A stretch of DNA of 46,099 nucleotides, taken from contig CAUJJC010000132.1 of the NCBI GenBank assembly GCA_963204975.1, positions 1-46,099 of the forward strand, read 5' to 3'. The notes beneath the pieces were generated by a model. It was not told where the DNA came from, did not search any database, and worked only from the letters and a program-made list of their open reading frames with translations. Below are positions 15,830 through 23,869 of the stretch, piece by piece. Source of the stretch: Verrucomicrobiota bacterium. Lineage in GTDB: Bacteria > Verrucomicrobiota > Verrucomicrobiia > Verrucomicrobiales > Verrucomicrobiaceae. The stretch's first letter is position 1, and each line of letters begins with the position of its first letter. A program made the translations under genes and the position numbers.

Positions 15830-18226
15830 TCACGCGGCTTTCTGGTAAAGGGCGGTTTCGAGTTCACGGATGGCAGCGAGGTAGCCCTCACGTCCGCCGA
15901 AGAGTTTAACGATCTCCACAGGGGTGCCGTGAACAGTGAGCGGGTCCACTTTGAGAATCTCCAATGACTCCACGCTGGCGATGCCGCTGTCGGCATACTT
16001 TTGCAGAAGCGCATCCAGCACAGCGCGGGCTTTGTCGCCATACTTGGCGAAGACGTTGCGCTTCTTTACACCATCGGCGCGCTCTTTCCGTGTGAGCGGC
16101 GGGGCATCGAAGGCGACATGGCAGACGAGGTCGAAGGCGTCGTATTCGCGGCCCACCTGCTCGGCGAGTTCGTCGAGGAAGACGCCCTTGGCGGCGAGTT
16201 CTTCGAGCACTGCCTGCTTCTTCTCGGCGTCGTTCCAGACGGTGAGGAAGTCGTCGAGGGAGGTGTAGGCGGTGCGAACGGTCTTGCGCGTGTAATCGGT
16301 AAGCGACTCGGTGATGAGTCGTCCGCTTTCGTCGAGATACTGGACGCGCTCCACGGAGACACTGACGGGCACGTTATTGACCACATAGCGCATGGCAGTT
16401 CTATCAGCAGTGTCGCTGGGTGCCGCGCCATAAGGCGGTGGATCTTCATGGACCACATTCCCATCTGGTGACTCACCCTCCGGAGGAGGCTCATCGGGTG
16501 GCACTGGTGGGTCATCGGGTGGCACTGGTGGGTCATCGGGACCGGGCTCATAAATCTGCACGGGGTCGCCATCAAAATTCGGGTCAGCGAACAAGGCGGT
16601 GGCACCTCGGAAATCCATGATGGTAAAGAAGAACTTGCCGTAGTCCTCATTGATGCGCGTGCCGCGACCAATGATTTGTTTGAACTCGGTCATGGAGGCG
16701 ATGCGCTTGTCGAGGACGATGAGGTGGCAGGTCTGGGCATCCACGCCGGTGCTCATGAGCCGCGAGGTGCAGGCAACGACCGGATAGGTGGACTCCGGGT
16801 CGATGAAGTTGTCGAGCTGGGCTTTGCCTTCATCGTCGTCGCCGGTGATGCGCATGACGTATTTGTTATTGGCGGCGGCGAGATCGGGATTGGCATTCAC
16901 CATCGCCTGCCTCATGCGCTCGGCGTGGTCCGTGGTTTCGCAAAAGATGATGGTCTTGGCGAAACGGTTGGTGGTGCGGAGGAACTCGGAGACCTTGGCA
17001 GCGACCAGTTCGGTGCGCTTTTCGAGGATGAGGTTCCTGTCGAAGTCCCGCAGGTTGTATTCGCGGTCCTCAATGAGCTGCCCGTATTTGTCCACCTGCC
17101 CAAGCTCAGGCCGCCAGCCGAGGATGTCTTTGTCGAGGCCAATGCGAACGACCTTGTAGGGCGCGAGGAAACCGTCGGAGATGCCCTGCCGCAGCGAGTA
17201 AGTGTAAATGGGATCGCCGAAGTATTCGATGTTGGAGACTTCCTCAGTCTCCTTTGGCGTGGCGGTGAGGCCGATCTGGGTGGCGGAGGAGAAGTATTCG
17301 AGCACCTGCCGCCAACGCGCATCATCAGCGGCGCTGCCGCGATGGCACTCGTCCACGATGACGAGATCGAAGAAGTCCGGGGAGAACTGCTTGTAGATGT
17401 TTTGGTCTTCCTCGGTGCCGGTGACAGCCTGGTAGAGGCAGAGGTAAATCTCGAACGACTTGTCCACGGTGCGGTTCGTGATCTTCGTCATCGCGGCACC
17501 GAACGGTTTGAAGTCGTTCGTCTTCGTCTGGTCGGCGAGGATGTTGCGATCAACCAGGAAGAGAATGCGCTTCTTGGCTCCGGACTTCCACAGCCGCCAG
17601 ATGATCTGGAAGGCGGTGTAGGTTTTGCCAGTGCCGGTGGCCATCACGAGCAGGATGCGGTTGGCTCCCTGTGCGATAGCCTCGACGGTGCGGTTGATGG
17701 CGATGAGCTGGTAGTAGCGTGGAGCCTTCCGGGAACCGTCGTCGTAATAGTCCTGAGTGGTGACCTTTCGCTGGCCCTCGGTCCAACCTTTGGCGGCGCA
17801 GTAGCGAGCCCAGAGTTCGTCGGGTGTCGGGAACTGGTTGAGCGGAATTTCACGGGTGACGGTGCCGCTGGTAGCGGTGCGGTCGTGTTCCAGGAAGGCG
17901 TCGCCATTTGAGCTGTAGGCGAAGGGCACGTCGAGAATCGCGGCGTATTCGAGCGCCTGCGGCATCCCGTCGCCGACGGCGTGGTTGTTGTCCTTGGCTT
18001 CGAGAACCGCGAGCGGGACATTAGGTTTGTAGTAGAGGATGTAGTCCGCCTTTTTTGCCTCGCCACGTTTCACCGTCTTTCCACGAACGATAACGCGCCC
18101 TTTGGTGAAATAGGCTTCCTCACGAATCTGCGTCATCACGTTCCACTTCTCGCCGTTCAGTCCAACGAGCGCAGGCGTGATGAATTTGGTGCGGATGTCC
18201 GTCTCGGAAAGGGCTTTTTTATTCAT
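15830..18226 (-). CDS. hsdR: Type I restriction enzyme motor/nuclease subunit HsdR
   Basis: Product of 798 aa. The N-terminal PD-(D/E)xK nuclease domain shows D61 in KKADYIL and E76-A-K78 in AVLEAKD. The superfamily 2 helicase part has Walker A ATGTGKT (196-202), DECH (292-295), and LTATPKE after it. A second RecA domain holds IIGRGTRINEDYGK. A Pro/Asp-rich low-complexity linker (about residues 560-590) precedes the C-terminal domain. It translocates DNA and cleaves unmodified DNA when bound to HsdM/HsdS. The start codon overlaps the stop of the hsdM remnant as ATGA. No defect is visible. The size and layout fit the EcoEI-like group. Confidence 0.95.
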   Translation of the reverse strand: MNKKALSETDIRTKFITPALVGLNGEKWNVMTQIREEAYFTKGRVIVRGKTVKRGEAKKADYILYYKPNVPLAVLEAKDNNHAVGDGMPQALEYAAILDVPFAYSSNGDAFLEHDRTATSGTVTREIPLNQFPTPDELWARYCAAKGWTEGQRKVTTQDYYDDGSRKAPRYYQLIAINRTVEAIAQGANRILLVMATGTGKTYTAFQIIWRLWKSGAKKRILFLVDRNILADQTKTNDFKPFGAAMTKITNRTVDKSFEIYLCLYQAVTGTEEDQNIYKQFSPDFFDLVIVDECHRGSAADDARWRQVLEYFSSATQIGLTATPKETEEVSNIEYFGDPIYTYSLRQGISDGFLAPYKVVRIGLDKDILGWRPELGQVDKYGQLIEDREYNLRDFDRNLILEKRTELVAAKVSEFLRTTNRFAKTIIFCETTDHAERMRQAMVNANPDLAAANNKYVMRITGDDDEGKAQLDNFIDPESTYPVVACTSRLMSTGVDAQTCHLIVLDKRIASMTEFKQIIGRGTRINEDYGKFFFTIMDFRGATALFADPNFDGDPVQIYEPGPDDPPVPPDDPPVPPDEPPPEGESPDGNVVHEDPPPYGAAPSDTADRTAMRYVVNNVPVSVSVERVQYLDESGRLITESLTDYTRKTVRTAYTSLDDFLTVWNDAEKKQAVLEELAAKGVFLDELAEQVGREYDAFDLVCHVAFDAPPLTRKERADGVKKRNVFAKYGDKARAVLDALLQKYADSGIASVESLEILKVDPLTVHGTPVEIVKLFGGREGYLAAIRELETALYQKAA
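16490..16540 (-). repeat. 21-bp in-frame repeat coding for a Pro/Asp linker in hsdR
   Basis: Two full copies and a partial copy of a 21-bp unit (core TCATCGGGTGGCACTGGTGGG) encode repeated DDPPVPP in HsdR, between the helicase and the C-terminal domain. Because the unit is seven codons, copy changes would alter linker length without a frameshift. Confidence 0.85.
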
Positions 18227-18504
18227 GCGGCGAGGGCTGGTTCGAGTTCGGACACGGCGCGAGATTTGTCAGCGGGTTCGGTTTTCCCACTGAACCAGAA
18301 GCAGACGGGAATCTGCGTGCTGTAGAAGAGCTGGCCGGGGAGGGCGACCATGTTGTTCTTCGCTTCGCTCAGGACCTGCGAAGTGGCTTCGCTTTGAGGA
18401 AATGCGCTATCGCGTAGGGCAATGTCCACAAGGGCGGCCTCGAAACCGAAGGTGGCGGCGCTCGAAGAGACGGACTCGGGCTTGCTGGATGCTTTGCGGG
18501 CCAT
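18223..18504 (-). pseudogene. Remnant of a different hsdM upstream of hsdR
   Basis: Reading frame of 93 codons from ATG 18504. It starts MARKASSKPESVSSSAATFGFEA, like the beginning of the larger HsdM subgroup, which normally continues FEAKLW. About 30 residues later it has MVALPGQLFYSTQIPVCFWF, a stretch that in that subgroup lies C-terminal to the catalytic NPPF. The SAM-binding and catalytic segments are gone, so a deletion of most of the gene has fused start to late part. The frame still ends in ATGA with the hsdR start, so it may survive as a leader that keeps hsdR translation coupled. A methylase function is excluded. Confidence 0.78.
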
Positions 18505-18770
18505 GAGGTTCAAAAGGAAGGCGTGCCAGGAGCTTGGGGTCGTCGAGACGAGGTGGCGACGATGGCATGAGCAAGGCGGTAGCTCATCATACGAAGTCCT
18601 GCCAGTGAAGTTCTCTACTTGGTCGATCAGCAAAGCGCTGCCCGATGAAGGATGAAGGGGCCCGGAACCGGGGTTTGGGGGCGAATTTTGTGCTTTCCTT
18701 GCTAGGCGGCGGGGCTGCAAGGACGTGTTTTCGGGGGTTCCAGCGTGATGAAGGGTCCTTGGGAATCGTT
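18505..18770. other. Upstream region of the hsd locus, no gene recognised
   Basis: This stretch separates the hsdM remnant from the 21-bp repeat. Both strands have reading frames but neither shows a known domain or convincing start. It probably holds the promoter for the hsdR transcript. The plus-strand frame 18422-18655 overlaps the remnant and looks like a shadow. Confidence 0.4.
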
Positions 18771-18896
18771 TTTTCGACCTCGAGAAAGAGATTTCTGACC
18801 TCGGAAAAAACTTTTTCGATCTCGAGAAAAGGATTTTCGAGGTCGAGAAAACGTTTCCACGGGTCTCGGACGACGTTCCCAAGGGGTCGGACGACG
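18771..18896. repeat. Degenerate 21-bp tandem repeat, six copies
   Basis: The consensus is about TTTTCGACCTCGAGAAAACGA. The plus strand translates as seven-residue units FSTSRKR, FLTSEKT, FSISRKG, FSRSRKR, FHGSRTT and FPRGRTT. The first four copies are AT-richer and half-palindromic around TCTCGA; the last two diverge to TCGGACGACG. No plausible gene contains it, although long frames cross it on both strands. Confidence 0.75.
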
Positions 18897-18908
18897 AGCG
18901 AGAGGGCG

Positions 18909-18928
18909 GGCAGACAGGAATGTCTGCC
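18909..18928. terminator. Perfect hairpin after the secreted-protein gene
   Basis: GGCAGACA-ggaa-TGTCTGCC is an 8-bp perfect stem with a 4-nt loop, 22 bp beyond the minus-strand stop at 18951. There is no T-tract, so it may be a dispersed repeat or a transcript-end stabiliser rather than a true intrinsic terminator. Confidence 0.45.
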
Positions 18929-18950
18929 TCACGCCTGGGCCGGGAACTGC

Positions 18951-19667
18951 TCAGCGGCGGCCGGACTTTTCATCGCTCACGATCTTGTCGAAGACCTTCT
19001 TGGAGAAGGAGGCGCGCTGGTCGGGATTGTAGCGGAACATGCGATCACGATTCTCCTCGATGACCTGGCGATACTTGTCGCGGGCATCGCGGGACATGTC
19101 GTTGTAGTAGTAGTCGCGGTCCTTGGTGGGGAGATAGATGGAGCCGCGCACATACTCTTTGCCATCGCTGCCTTTGCGAATGACGTCGGATTCCTGGAGC
19201 TTGTGAATGTCCACGGGCTCGACGATGCGGCGGCCACCGCTGCTGCTGCGCGAGGAGGGGCGGGAGGCCTGCTCGGCGGTAGCGGCGGTGGTGTCGTAAC
19301 GGAGTTCCACGATTTCACCGTCGATCATGAGGGTGACGCCTGCATTCCTGGGGACGGTGGTGGGGGTGGCTCCGGTGAGCATCCAGCCTTTGGCATTGGG
19401 AGTCTCGGAGACGACGAGGTGCTGCTTGGTCTCGGTATTGAGGAGGGTGGCGATGGGCTTGCCCTCCACGTAGGCCACGCCGGTGAGCCGGTAGATGCTG
19501 GCGAAGTCCACGACGCGATTGAAAGGGGAATGGGAGGCGAGCGCCCGGATGGCGGAGGGATCAAAGGGCTGGGGCAGGTCGGGATCAGGCTCGCCAGCGG
19601 GGCAGAGCGCGCTCGTGGTGGCGAGGGCGAGGGTGAGGAGCAGGGTGCCTGGGCAGCGTGAAATCAT
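18951..19667 (-). CDS. Secreted protein of unknown function
   Basis: Product of 238 aa from the ATG at 19667 (MISRCPGTLLLTLALATTSALCPAGE), which gives a clean signal peptide; ATG 19676 is an alternative with three more residues. The mature part begins with a domain of about 100 residues (FNRVVDFASIYRLTGVAYVEGKPIATLLNTETKQHLVVSE), resembling a general-secretion-type or carboxypeptidase-like small beta domain, but I do not recognise it. A Ser/Arg-rich linker follows (about 135-155), then a charged C-terminal part with DRDYYYNDMSRDARDKYRQVIEENRDRM. It lies 41 bp after the methyltransferase gene on the same strand. Confidence 0.72.
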   Translation of the reverse strand: MISRCPGTLLLTLALATTSALCPAGEPDPDLPQPFDPSAIRALASHSPFNRVVDFASIYRLTGVAYVEGKPIATLLNTETKQHLVVSETPNAKGWMLTGATPTTVPRNAGVTLMIDGEIVELRYDTTAATAEQASRPSSRSSSGGRRIVEPVDIHKLQESDVIRKGSDGKEYVRGSIYLPTKDRDYYYNDMSRDARDKYRQVIEENRDRMFRYNPDQRASFSKKVFDKIVSDEKSGRR

Positions 19668-19708
19668 GGGGCACATGAGAACGCACGATGCGGCGGCACC
19701 TTGCGAGG

Positions 19709-20734
19709 TTACTCGCGCACGATGCCGAAGGCGCAGACCTCGTTCTTGTTCGCGCAGAGGCGCGTGAGGTAAAACTCGGAGCAATGCGCGGGCAGTTCCG
19801 CCTTGAGCTGATCGATGAGGGGATACTCGGTGTCGCCTTTGAACTTGATGCTGACGATGAAACGCCGGGCACGGCGCTCGCGCACCCATTCGAGCAGGAG
19901 TCCGATATTGCGCTCGGGGGCCGCGATCACATCGCAGAGCAACCAATCGACGGGAGCTGCGGGCTTGAACTTAAAGGCGTCGCCTTGCTGGAAGGTGAGG
20001 CGCGGATGGCGCATCAAATCATCGCGCAAGGGCGAGCGGTCGATGGAGGTGACGTGAGCACCGCGATGAATGGCCACGTAGCTCCAGCTCCCTGGGCTGG
20101 CCCCGAGATCGACACAGGTGTCGCCTTTGGCAATCTGGAGTCCCAGGCGCTGCTCGGCCTCAACGACCTTCGAGAAAGCGCGTGACGGTGCCGCCTTATC
20201 GACGGCGATGGGCAGCTCGCCCTTGGCGAAGGGCCACACATTGCGCCGTGCCTCGTAGGGCAGGGGAGCGGGTGCGACGGAGAGCACGCCTTTGTCCGGG
20301 GCGATCAGGTAAAGCTGCACGAAGGAGGTGTGCGCATCGAAGGGGCCTTCGTCGGTCGTGAGGTTGCGGAGCAAGGCGCGGCGCTTCTTCTGCAAGCGCT
20401 CGCGAAAGGCACTGGTGATGAGCTGGCAGCGATTCGTCCCCGCAGTGCCAAACCCATAAGCGGGCACCACCGCGAGCCGCCAGGGCTGACCCTCTGGCAG
20501 CGCATCCAGGGTGGCGGCGAGAAGGTGCCCGGCTGCGGCATTGATCGAGGCGATGTCGATCACGGTCGCATTCGGTAAGGTCTGCCTCGCGAAGGCGAGC
20601 GGAGCTTCCAACGTGGCGGCATCGCTGCTCACCCACTGATCGGCGACCTGCTCATGCACACCATCCGGGAAGGCGCGGCGAAGCTCGTCGATGAGGTAGC
20701 GTTCGCTGGATTCGTCAGTGAGAAAGCAATGCAT
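19709..20734 (-). CDS. RlmM-like ribosomal RNA 2'-O-methyltransferase
   Basis: Product of 341 aa. The C-terminal half is an FtsJ-like SAM-dependent methyltransferase: VDLGASPGSWSYVAIHRGAHVTSID is the SAM loop, VDWLLCDVIAAPER carries the catalytic aspartate, FIVSIKFKG a lysine and NEVCAFG the final glutamate of the K-D-K-E tetrad. The N-terminal half (residues 1-190) resembles the THUMP-like part of RlmM, which in gammaproteobacteria methylates C2498 of 23S rRNA. Substrate in this organism is inferred. It is followed by the secreted-protein gene and preceded by the ABC ATPase gene 14 bp away, so co-transcription is possible though functions appear unrelated. Confidence 0.82.
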   Translation of the reverse strand: MHCFLTDESSERYLIDELRRAFPDGVHEQVADQWVSSDAATLEAPLAFARQTLPNATVIDIASINAAAGHLLAATLDALPEGQPWRLAVVPAYGFGTAGTNRCQLITSAFRERLQKKRRALLRNLTTDEGPFDAHTSFVQLYLIAPDKGVLSVAPAPLPYEARRNVWPFAKGELPIAVDKAAPSRAFSKVVEAEQRLGLQIAKGDTCVDLGASPGSWSYVAIHRGAHVTSIDRSPLRDDLMRHPRLTFQQGDAFKFKPAAPVDWLLCDVIAAPERNIGLLLEWVRERRARRFIVSIKFKGDTEYPLIDQLKAELPAHCSEFYLTRLCANKNEVCAFGIVRE

Positions 20735-20748
20735 GGGGCGAGGTCGTT

Positions 20749-21825
20749 CTACTTCCTCAGGATGATGACATCCTTCGTGGCCACCATGAGACGTGACTCG
20801 CGATCACTCGGCTGGAACACCTGCTCGGGATTGAGTTCGCAGAGCTTGAGCGTGTTGCCCGCAGCCTGGAGGCGATACTGCACCGTGGCACCGAGGTAGC
20901 TGGTGTCGGTGATCTTGCCGCTGAGACGATTGGGCGAATCCGGCACCTCGCGGAAGCTGAGCGCTTCGGGGCGAATGCTGAGCACCACGGGCTGGCCACG
21001 AATCGGAATGAACGAGGGATCAAAGGTGCGCCCGCGCAGGATGCCAGCGGGTGTTTCCACATCGAAGAGGCCGGCGCGGCTGGTATCGCGCAGGAGCGTG
21101 CCTTCAATGAGATTGGTCTCGCCCATGAACTCCGCCACCATGCGGTTCACCGGATTCCGATACACATCCATCGGCGTGCCCACCTGGATGAGATTGCCGG
21201 ACTCCATGATGGCGAGGCGGTCGCCCATGGACAGCGCCTCCTCGCGGTCGTGCGTCACATAGATGCCCGTGAGGCCGCATTCCTTGACGATGCGGCGAAT
21301 CTCGGAGCGCATCTCCAGGCGGAGCTTGGCATCCAGATTGGACAGAGGTTCATCGAGCAGCAGCACCTTGGGCTGAATGACGAGCGCACGCGCCAGGGCC
21401 ACGCGCTGTTGCTGGCCACCCGAGAGCTGCTGGATGCGGCGATCACCCATGCCTTCGAGCTGAACTAGGCCCAGCACATCATCCACGCGCTCCTTGATCT
21501 CCTTCTTCGGGCGCTTCCGCTCCTCCAGGCCGAAGGCCACATTCTGCTCCACGGTCATGTGTGGCCAGAGGGCGTAGCTTTGAAACATCATGCCGGTGTC
21601 CCGTCGATGCGGTGGCACGCGCGAGACCTCGACATCGTCGAAGAAGATGCGTCCCGCGTCCGGCTGGTAGAAGCCGGCCACATGCCGGAGGAGCGTGGTC
21701 TTGCCACAGCCGCTGGGGCCGAGCAGGAAGAACAGCTCACCACCCTCGATCTTGAGGTCGATGCCATGGAGCACTGGTGAACCGCCGAAGCGTTTCGTGA
21801 GGCTTTGGATCGTGATGGTGACCAT
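20749..21825 (-). CDS. ABC transporter ATP-binding protein (PotA/UgpC/FbpC-like)
   Basis: Product of 358 aa from the ATG at 21825 (MVTITIQSLTKRFGG); in-frame sequence upstream is not family-like. Walker A GPSGCGKTT is at 36-44, the Q-loop at FQSYALWPHM, signature LSGGQ at 134-138, Walker B LLLDEP at 155-160, and H-loop in VTHDREEALSMGD. A TOBE-type regulatory domain follows from about residue 235. This subfamily powers uptake of sugars, polyamines, iron or similar solutes. No permease or binding-protein gene is adjacent, so it is an orphan ATPase here. It is divergent from the MBL-fold gene across 88 bp. Confidence 0.93.
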   Translation of the reverse strand: MVTITIQSLTKRFGGSPVLHGIDLKIEGGELFFLLGPSGCGKTTLLRHVAGFYQPDAGRIFFDDVEVSRVPPHRRDTGMMFQSYALWPHMTVEQNVAFGLEERKRPKKEIKERVDDVLGLVQLEGMGDRRIQQLSGGQQQRVALARALVIQPKVLLLDEPLSNLDAKLRLEMRSEIRRIVKECGLTGIYVTHDREEALSMGDRLAIMESGNLIQVGTPMDVYRNPVNRMVAEFMGETNLIEGTLLRDTSRAGLFDVETPAGILRGRTFDPSFIPIRGQPVVLSIRPEALSFREVPDSPNRLSGKITDTSYLGATVQYRLQAAGNTLKLCELNPEQVFQPSDRESRLMVATKDVIILRK

Positions 21826-21913
21826 GGGCAGGAGGGGCGTTTCTACCGTCGCGGCGCGGATTGTGCAAGCGGCGGGAGTTGCAGCCTCGTCGCCGATGAG
21901 CCAGAGGCATTGC

Positions 21914-22750
21914 ATGATACAACCCATTCAACGCGCCGCCGCCCTGCTGGCCGACATCAAGGCTGCCTCGGGCGATGACCTCCACATCTGGTGGCTGGGC
22001 CAAAGTGGTTTCCTCCTCAAGCAAGCCGGGGCCTTCGCGCTGCTCGATCCCTACCTCTCCGATTCGTTGACGCTCAAATACGCCGCCACCGACAAGCCGC
22101 ATGTGCGGATGACGGAGCGGTGCATCGACCCTGCGAGTCTCGACTTCATAAGCGTCGTGACCTCCAGCCACCAGCACACCGATCACTTCGACGAGGCCAC
22201 GCTGCTGCCTCTGGCTAAAGCAAACCCTGGGTTGCAACTCATCCTGCCCGCAGCGGTCGAGGGCGCGGCGAGGAATCGTCTTGGCGATGCGGACATCGCT
22301 TTGATCGGGCTCGACGATGGCACTGCCGTGGAGGTGAACGGGTGGCGCTTCACCGGCATCGCTGCGGCGCACAACGAGATCGAACGCGATGCCCACGGGC
22401 GCTGCAAGTTCCTGGGCTTCATCCTGGAGCGCAACGGCTTCACTCTTTACCACAGCGGCGACACCTTGCTGCATGAGGGACTGGTGCCCGCCTTGAAGAC
22501 GAAGCACTGCGACATCGCCTTCGTCCCCATCAATGGCAACAAGCCCGAGCGTCGGGTGGCGGGCAATCTCAATGGCACCGAGGCTGCGACGCTTGCCTCA
22601 CAAATCGGAGCCCGATGGGCGGTGCCGCATCACTTCGAGATGTTCGAGTTCAACACGGCATCGCCTGACGAGTTCGTGACCGCCTGTGCGCAGCTCGGTC
22701 AACCTCAGCGAGTGATGCGCTGCGGCGAACGCATCAGCATCGGTCACTGA
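21914..22750 (+). CDS. UlaG-like MBL-fold metallo-hydrolase
   Basis: Product of 278 aa from the ATG at 21914 (MIQPIQRAAALLADIK); readings from further upstream overlap the divergent ABC gene. The metal-binding signature is HQHTDH at 86-91 (an H-x-H-x-D-H form). It continues with GDTLLHEGL and VPHHFEMF as later metal or active-site loops. DDLHIWWLGQSGFLLK matches the first strands of the UlaG group, which includes L-ascorbate-6-phosphate lactonase. The substrate cannot be assigned, as no ascorbate pathway genes are nearby. Its last 7 bases overlap the convergent cysteine desulfurase gene. Confidence 0.88.
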   Translation: MIQPIQRAAALLADIKAASGDDLHIWWLGQSGFLLKQAGAFALLDPYLSDSLTLKYAATDKPHVRMTERCIDPASLDFISVVTSSHQHTDHFDEATLLPLAKANPGLQLILPAAVEGAARNRLGDADIALIGLDDGTAVEVNGWRFTGIAAAHNEIERDAHGRCKFLGFILERNGFTLYHSGDTLLHEGLVPALKTKHCDIAFVPINGNKPERRVAGNLNGTEAATLASQIGARWAVPHHFEMFEFNTASPDEFVTACAQLGQPQRVMRCGERISIGH

Positions 22751-23868
22751 GGCCGACCACCCGCGTCCAGTTCACCGAGCACCTGGATGAAGGCATCGGC
22801 CAAGGATTGCCAGTCATCCGCAGTGGTGTGGTAGCCACCACTGAGACGCACCACGCGGCGAAGTTCCTCGGGCGAGGCTCCGAGCGCGGTGACAACCACG
22901 GAGGAACCCTCTTTCCCCGCGCTGCAAGCCGACCCCGTGGAGATGGCGAAGCCGAGGCGCGAGAGGCGGGTGAGCCACTTTAGGTTGTCATGGCGTGGCA
23001 TCACCAGCAGGGACGTGTTCCAGAGCCGAGGTGCCTGCTGACCAATGATGCGGAGTCCGGGCATGGCATTGCTCAGAGTCTGCTCAAAGGTATCGCGCAG
23101 TAGAGCTTGCGTGGCAGCGATCATGTCGAGCTGAGGCGTGATGAACTCCAGCGCTGTGACCATCGCTTCGATGGCTGGATAATTCTCCGTCCCCGCTCTC
23201 CGGCCCTGTTCCTGGGGGCCACCGCGCAGGAAGCGCAGAGGTTCACCTTCATCCCTGAGCACGAGGAAACCGATGCCCTTGGGGCCGCCGAACTTGTGAG
23301 CGCTACCGGTGATGTAGTCGCACTCACCAAGCTGATGGGCGGGCAATTTGCCGAGCCACTGAGCCGCATCTGTGTGGCAGGCGATGCCTCGTTGATGGCA
23401 AAGCTCAGCGATCTCACGCCAGGGCTGAAGCGTGCCGCTTTCGTTGTTCGCCGCCATGACCGAAACGAGCGAAGGCTGGCTGGCGTCGATCACGCGGGCG
23501 ACGGCATCGAGCGTGACCACACCGTCTTCATTGACGGGGATCTCGACGGTCCCGCAGCCCAACCAATGACGAGCCGCCTCGCGCACACTGGGATGCTCAA
23601 TGCTGCTGAAAGCCGTGAGGCCGTCGCGTGTTGCCAGCAGCGCGTTGTTCGACTCGCTGGCCCCAGAGGTGAAGACAATTCGGGTAGCCTCGCAGCCGAG
23701 CAGATCGCCCAATCGTTCGCGCGCTGCATCCAGTTTCTGTGCGGTGAACCCGGCCTCTCGATACAGGCTGGAGGCATTGTGCCAGTGATCGCGGCTGGCC
23801 TTGAGCCAGGCATCCTGGGCTGCCGGGCATAGCGGTGTGGTGGCGTTGTGATCGAAATAGGCGGGCAT
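22744..23868 (-). CDS. Cysteine desulfurase (NifS/IscS-like)
   Basis: Product of 374 aa from the ATG at 23868 (MPAYFDHNATTPL), the classic beginning of the family; a start at 23904 would overlap the upstream gene. The PLP lysine is K192 in SAHKFGG, and the active cysteine is C315 in STGSACSAGKEG. It takes sulfur from L-cysteine as a persulfide. The stop of the MobA-FdhD fusion gene is only 1 bp upstream, so they are one operon. That context suggests that this enzyme supplies sulfur to FdhD for sulfuration of the molybdenum cofactor, as IscS does in E. coli, rather than mainly for Fe-S cluster assembly. Confidence 0.93.
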   Translation of the reverse strand: MPAYFDHNATTPLCPAAQDAWLKASRDHWHNASSLYREAGFTAQKLDAARERLGDLLGCEATRIVFTSGASESNNALLATRDGLTAFSSIEHPSVREAARHWLGCGTVEIPVNEDGVVTLDAVARVIDASQPSLVSVMAANNESGTLQPWREIAELCHQRGIACHTDAAQWLGKLPAHQLGECDYITGSAHKFGGPKGIGFLVLRDEGEPLRFLRGGPQEQGRRAGTENYPAIEAMVTALEFITPQLDMIAATQALLRDTFEQTLSNAMPGLRIIGQQAPRLWNTSLLVMPRHDNLKWLTRLSRLGFAISTGSACSAGKEGSSVVVTALGASPEELRRVVRLSGGYHTTADDWQSLADAFIQVLGELDAGGRPQ

Positions 23869-23869
23869 C

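Noticed and set aside
16676..17911. 411-codon plus-strand frame opposite hsdR
   Set aside because: Antisense shadow of the helicase gene; no domain recognised.
10291..18504. Prophage or integrative element carrying the hsd locus
   Set aside because: No integrase, phage structural gene, tRNA boundary or attachment repeats are visible. The only mobility gene is the RAYT, so repeat-driven rearrangement is the simpler reading.
18505..18882. Coding extension of the hsdM remnant up to 18882
   Set aside because: Sequence before ATG 18504 is not HsdM-like and runs through the 21-bp repeat, so it is most likely untranslated.
18645..19661. 338-codon plus-strand frame
   Set aside because: It lies opposite the secreted-protein gene and crosses the 21-bp repeat; its Gly/Ala/Val-rich sequence is typical of antisense shadow in GC-rich DNA.
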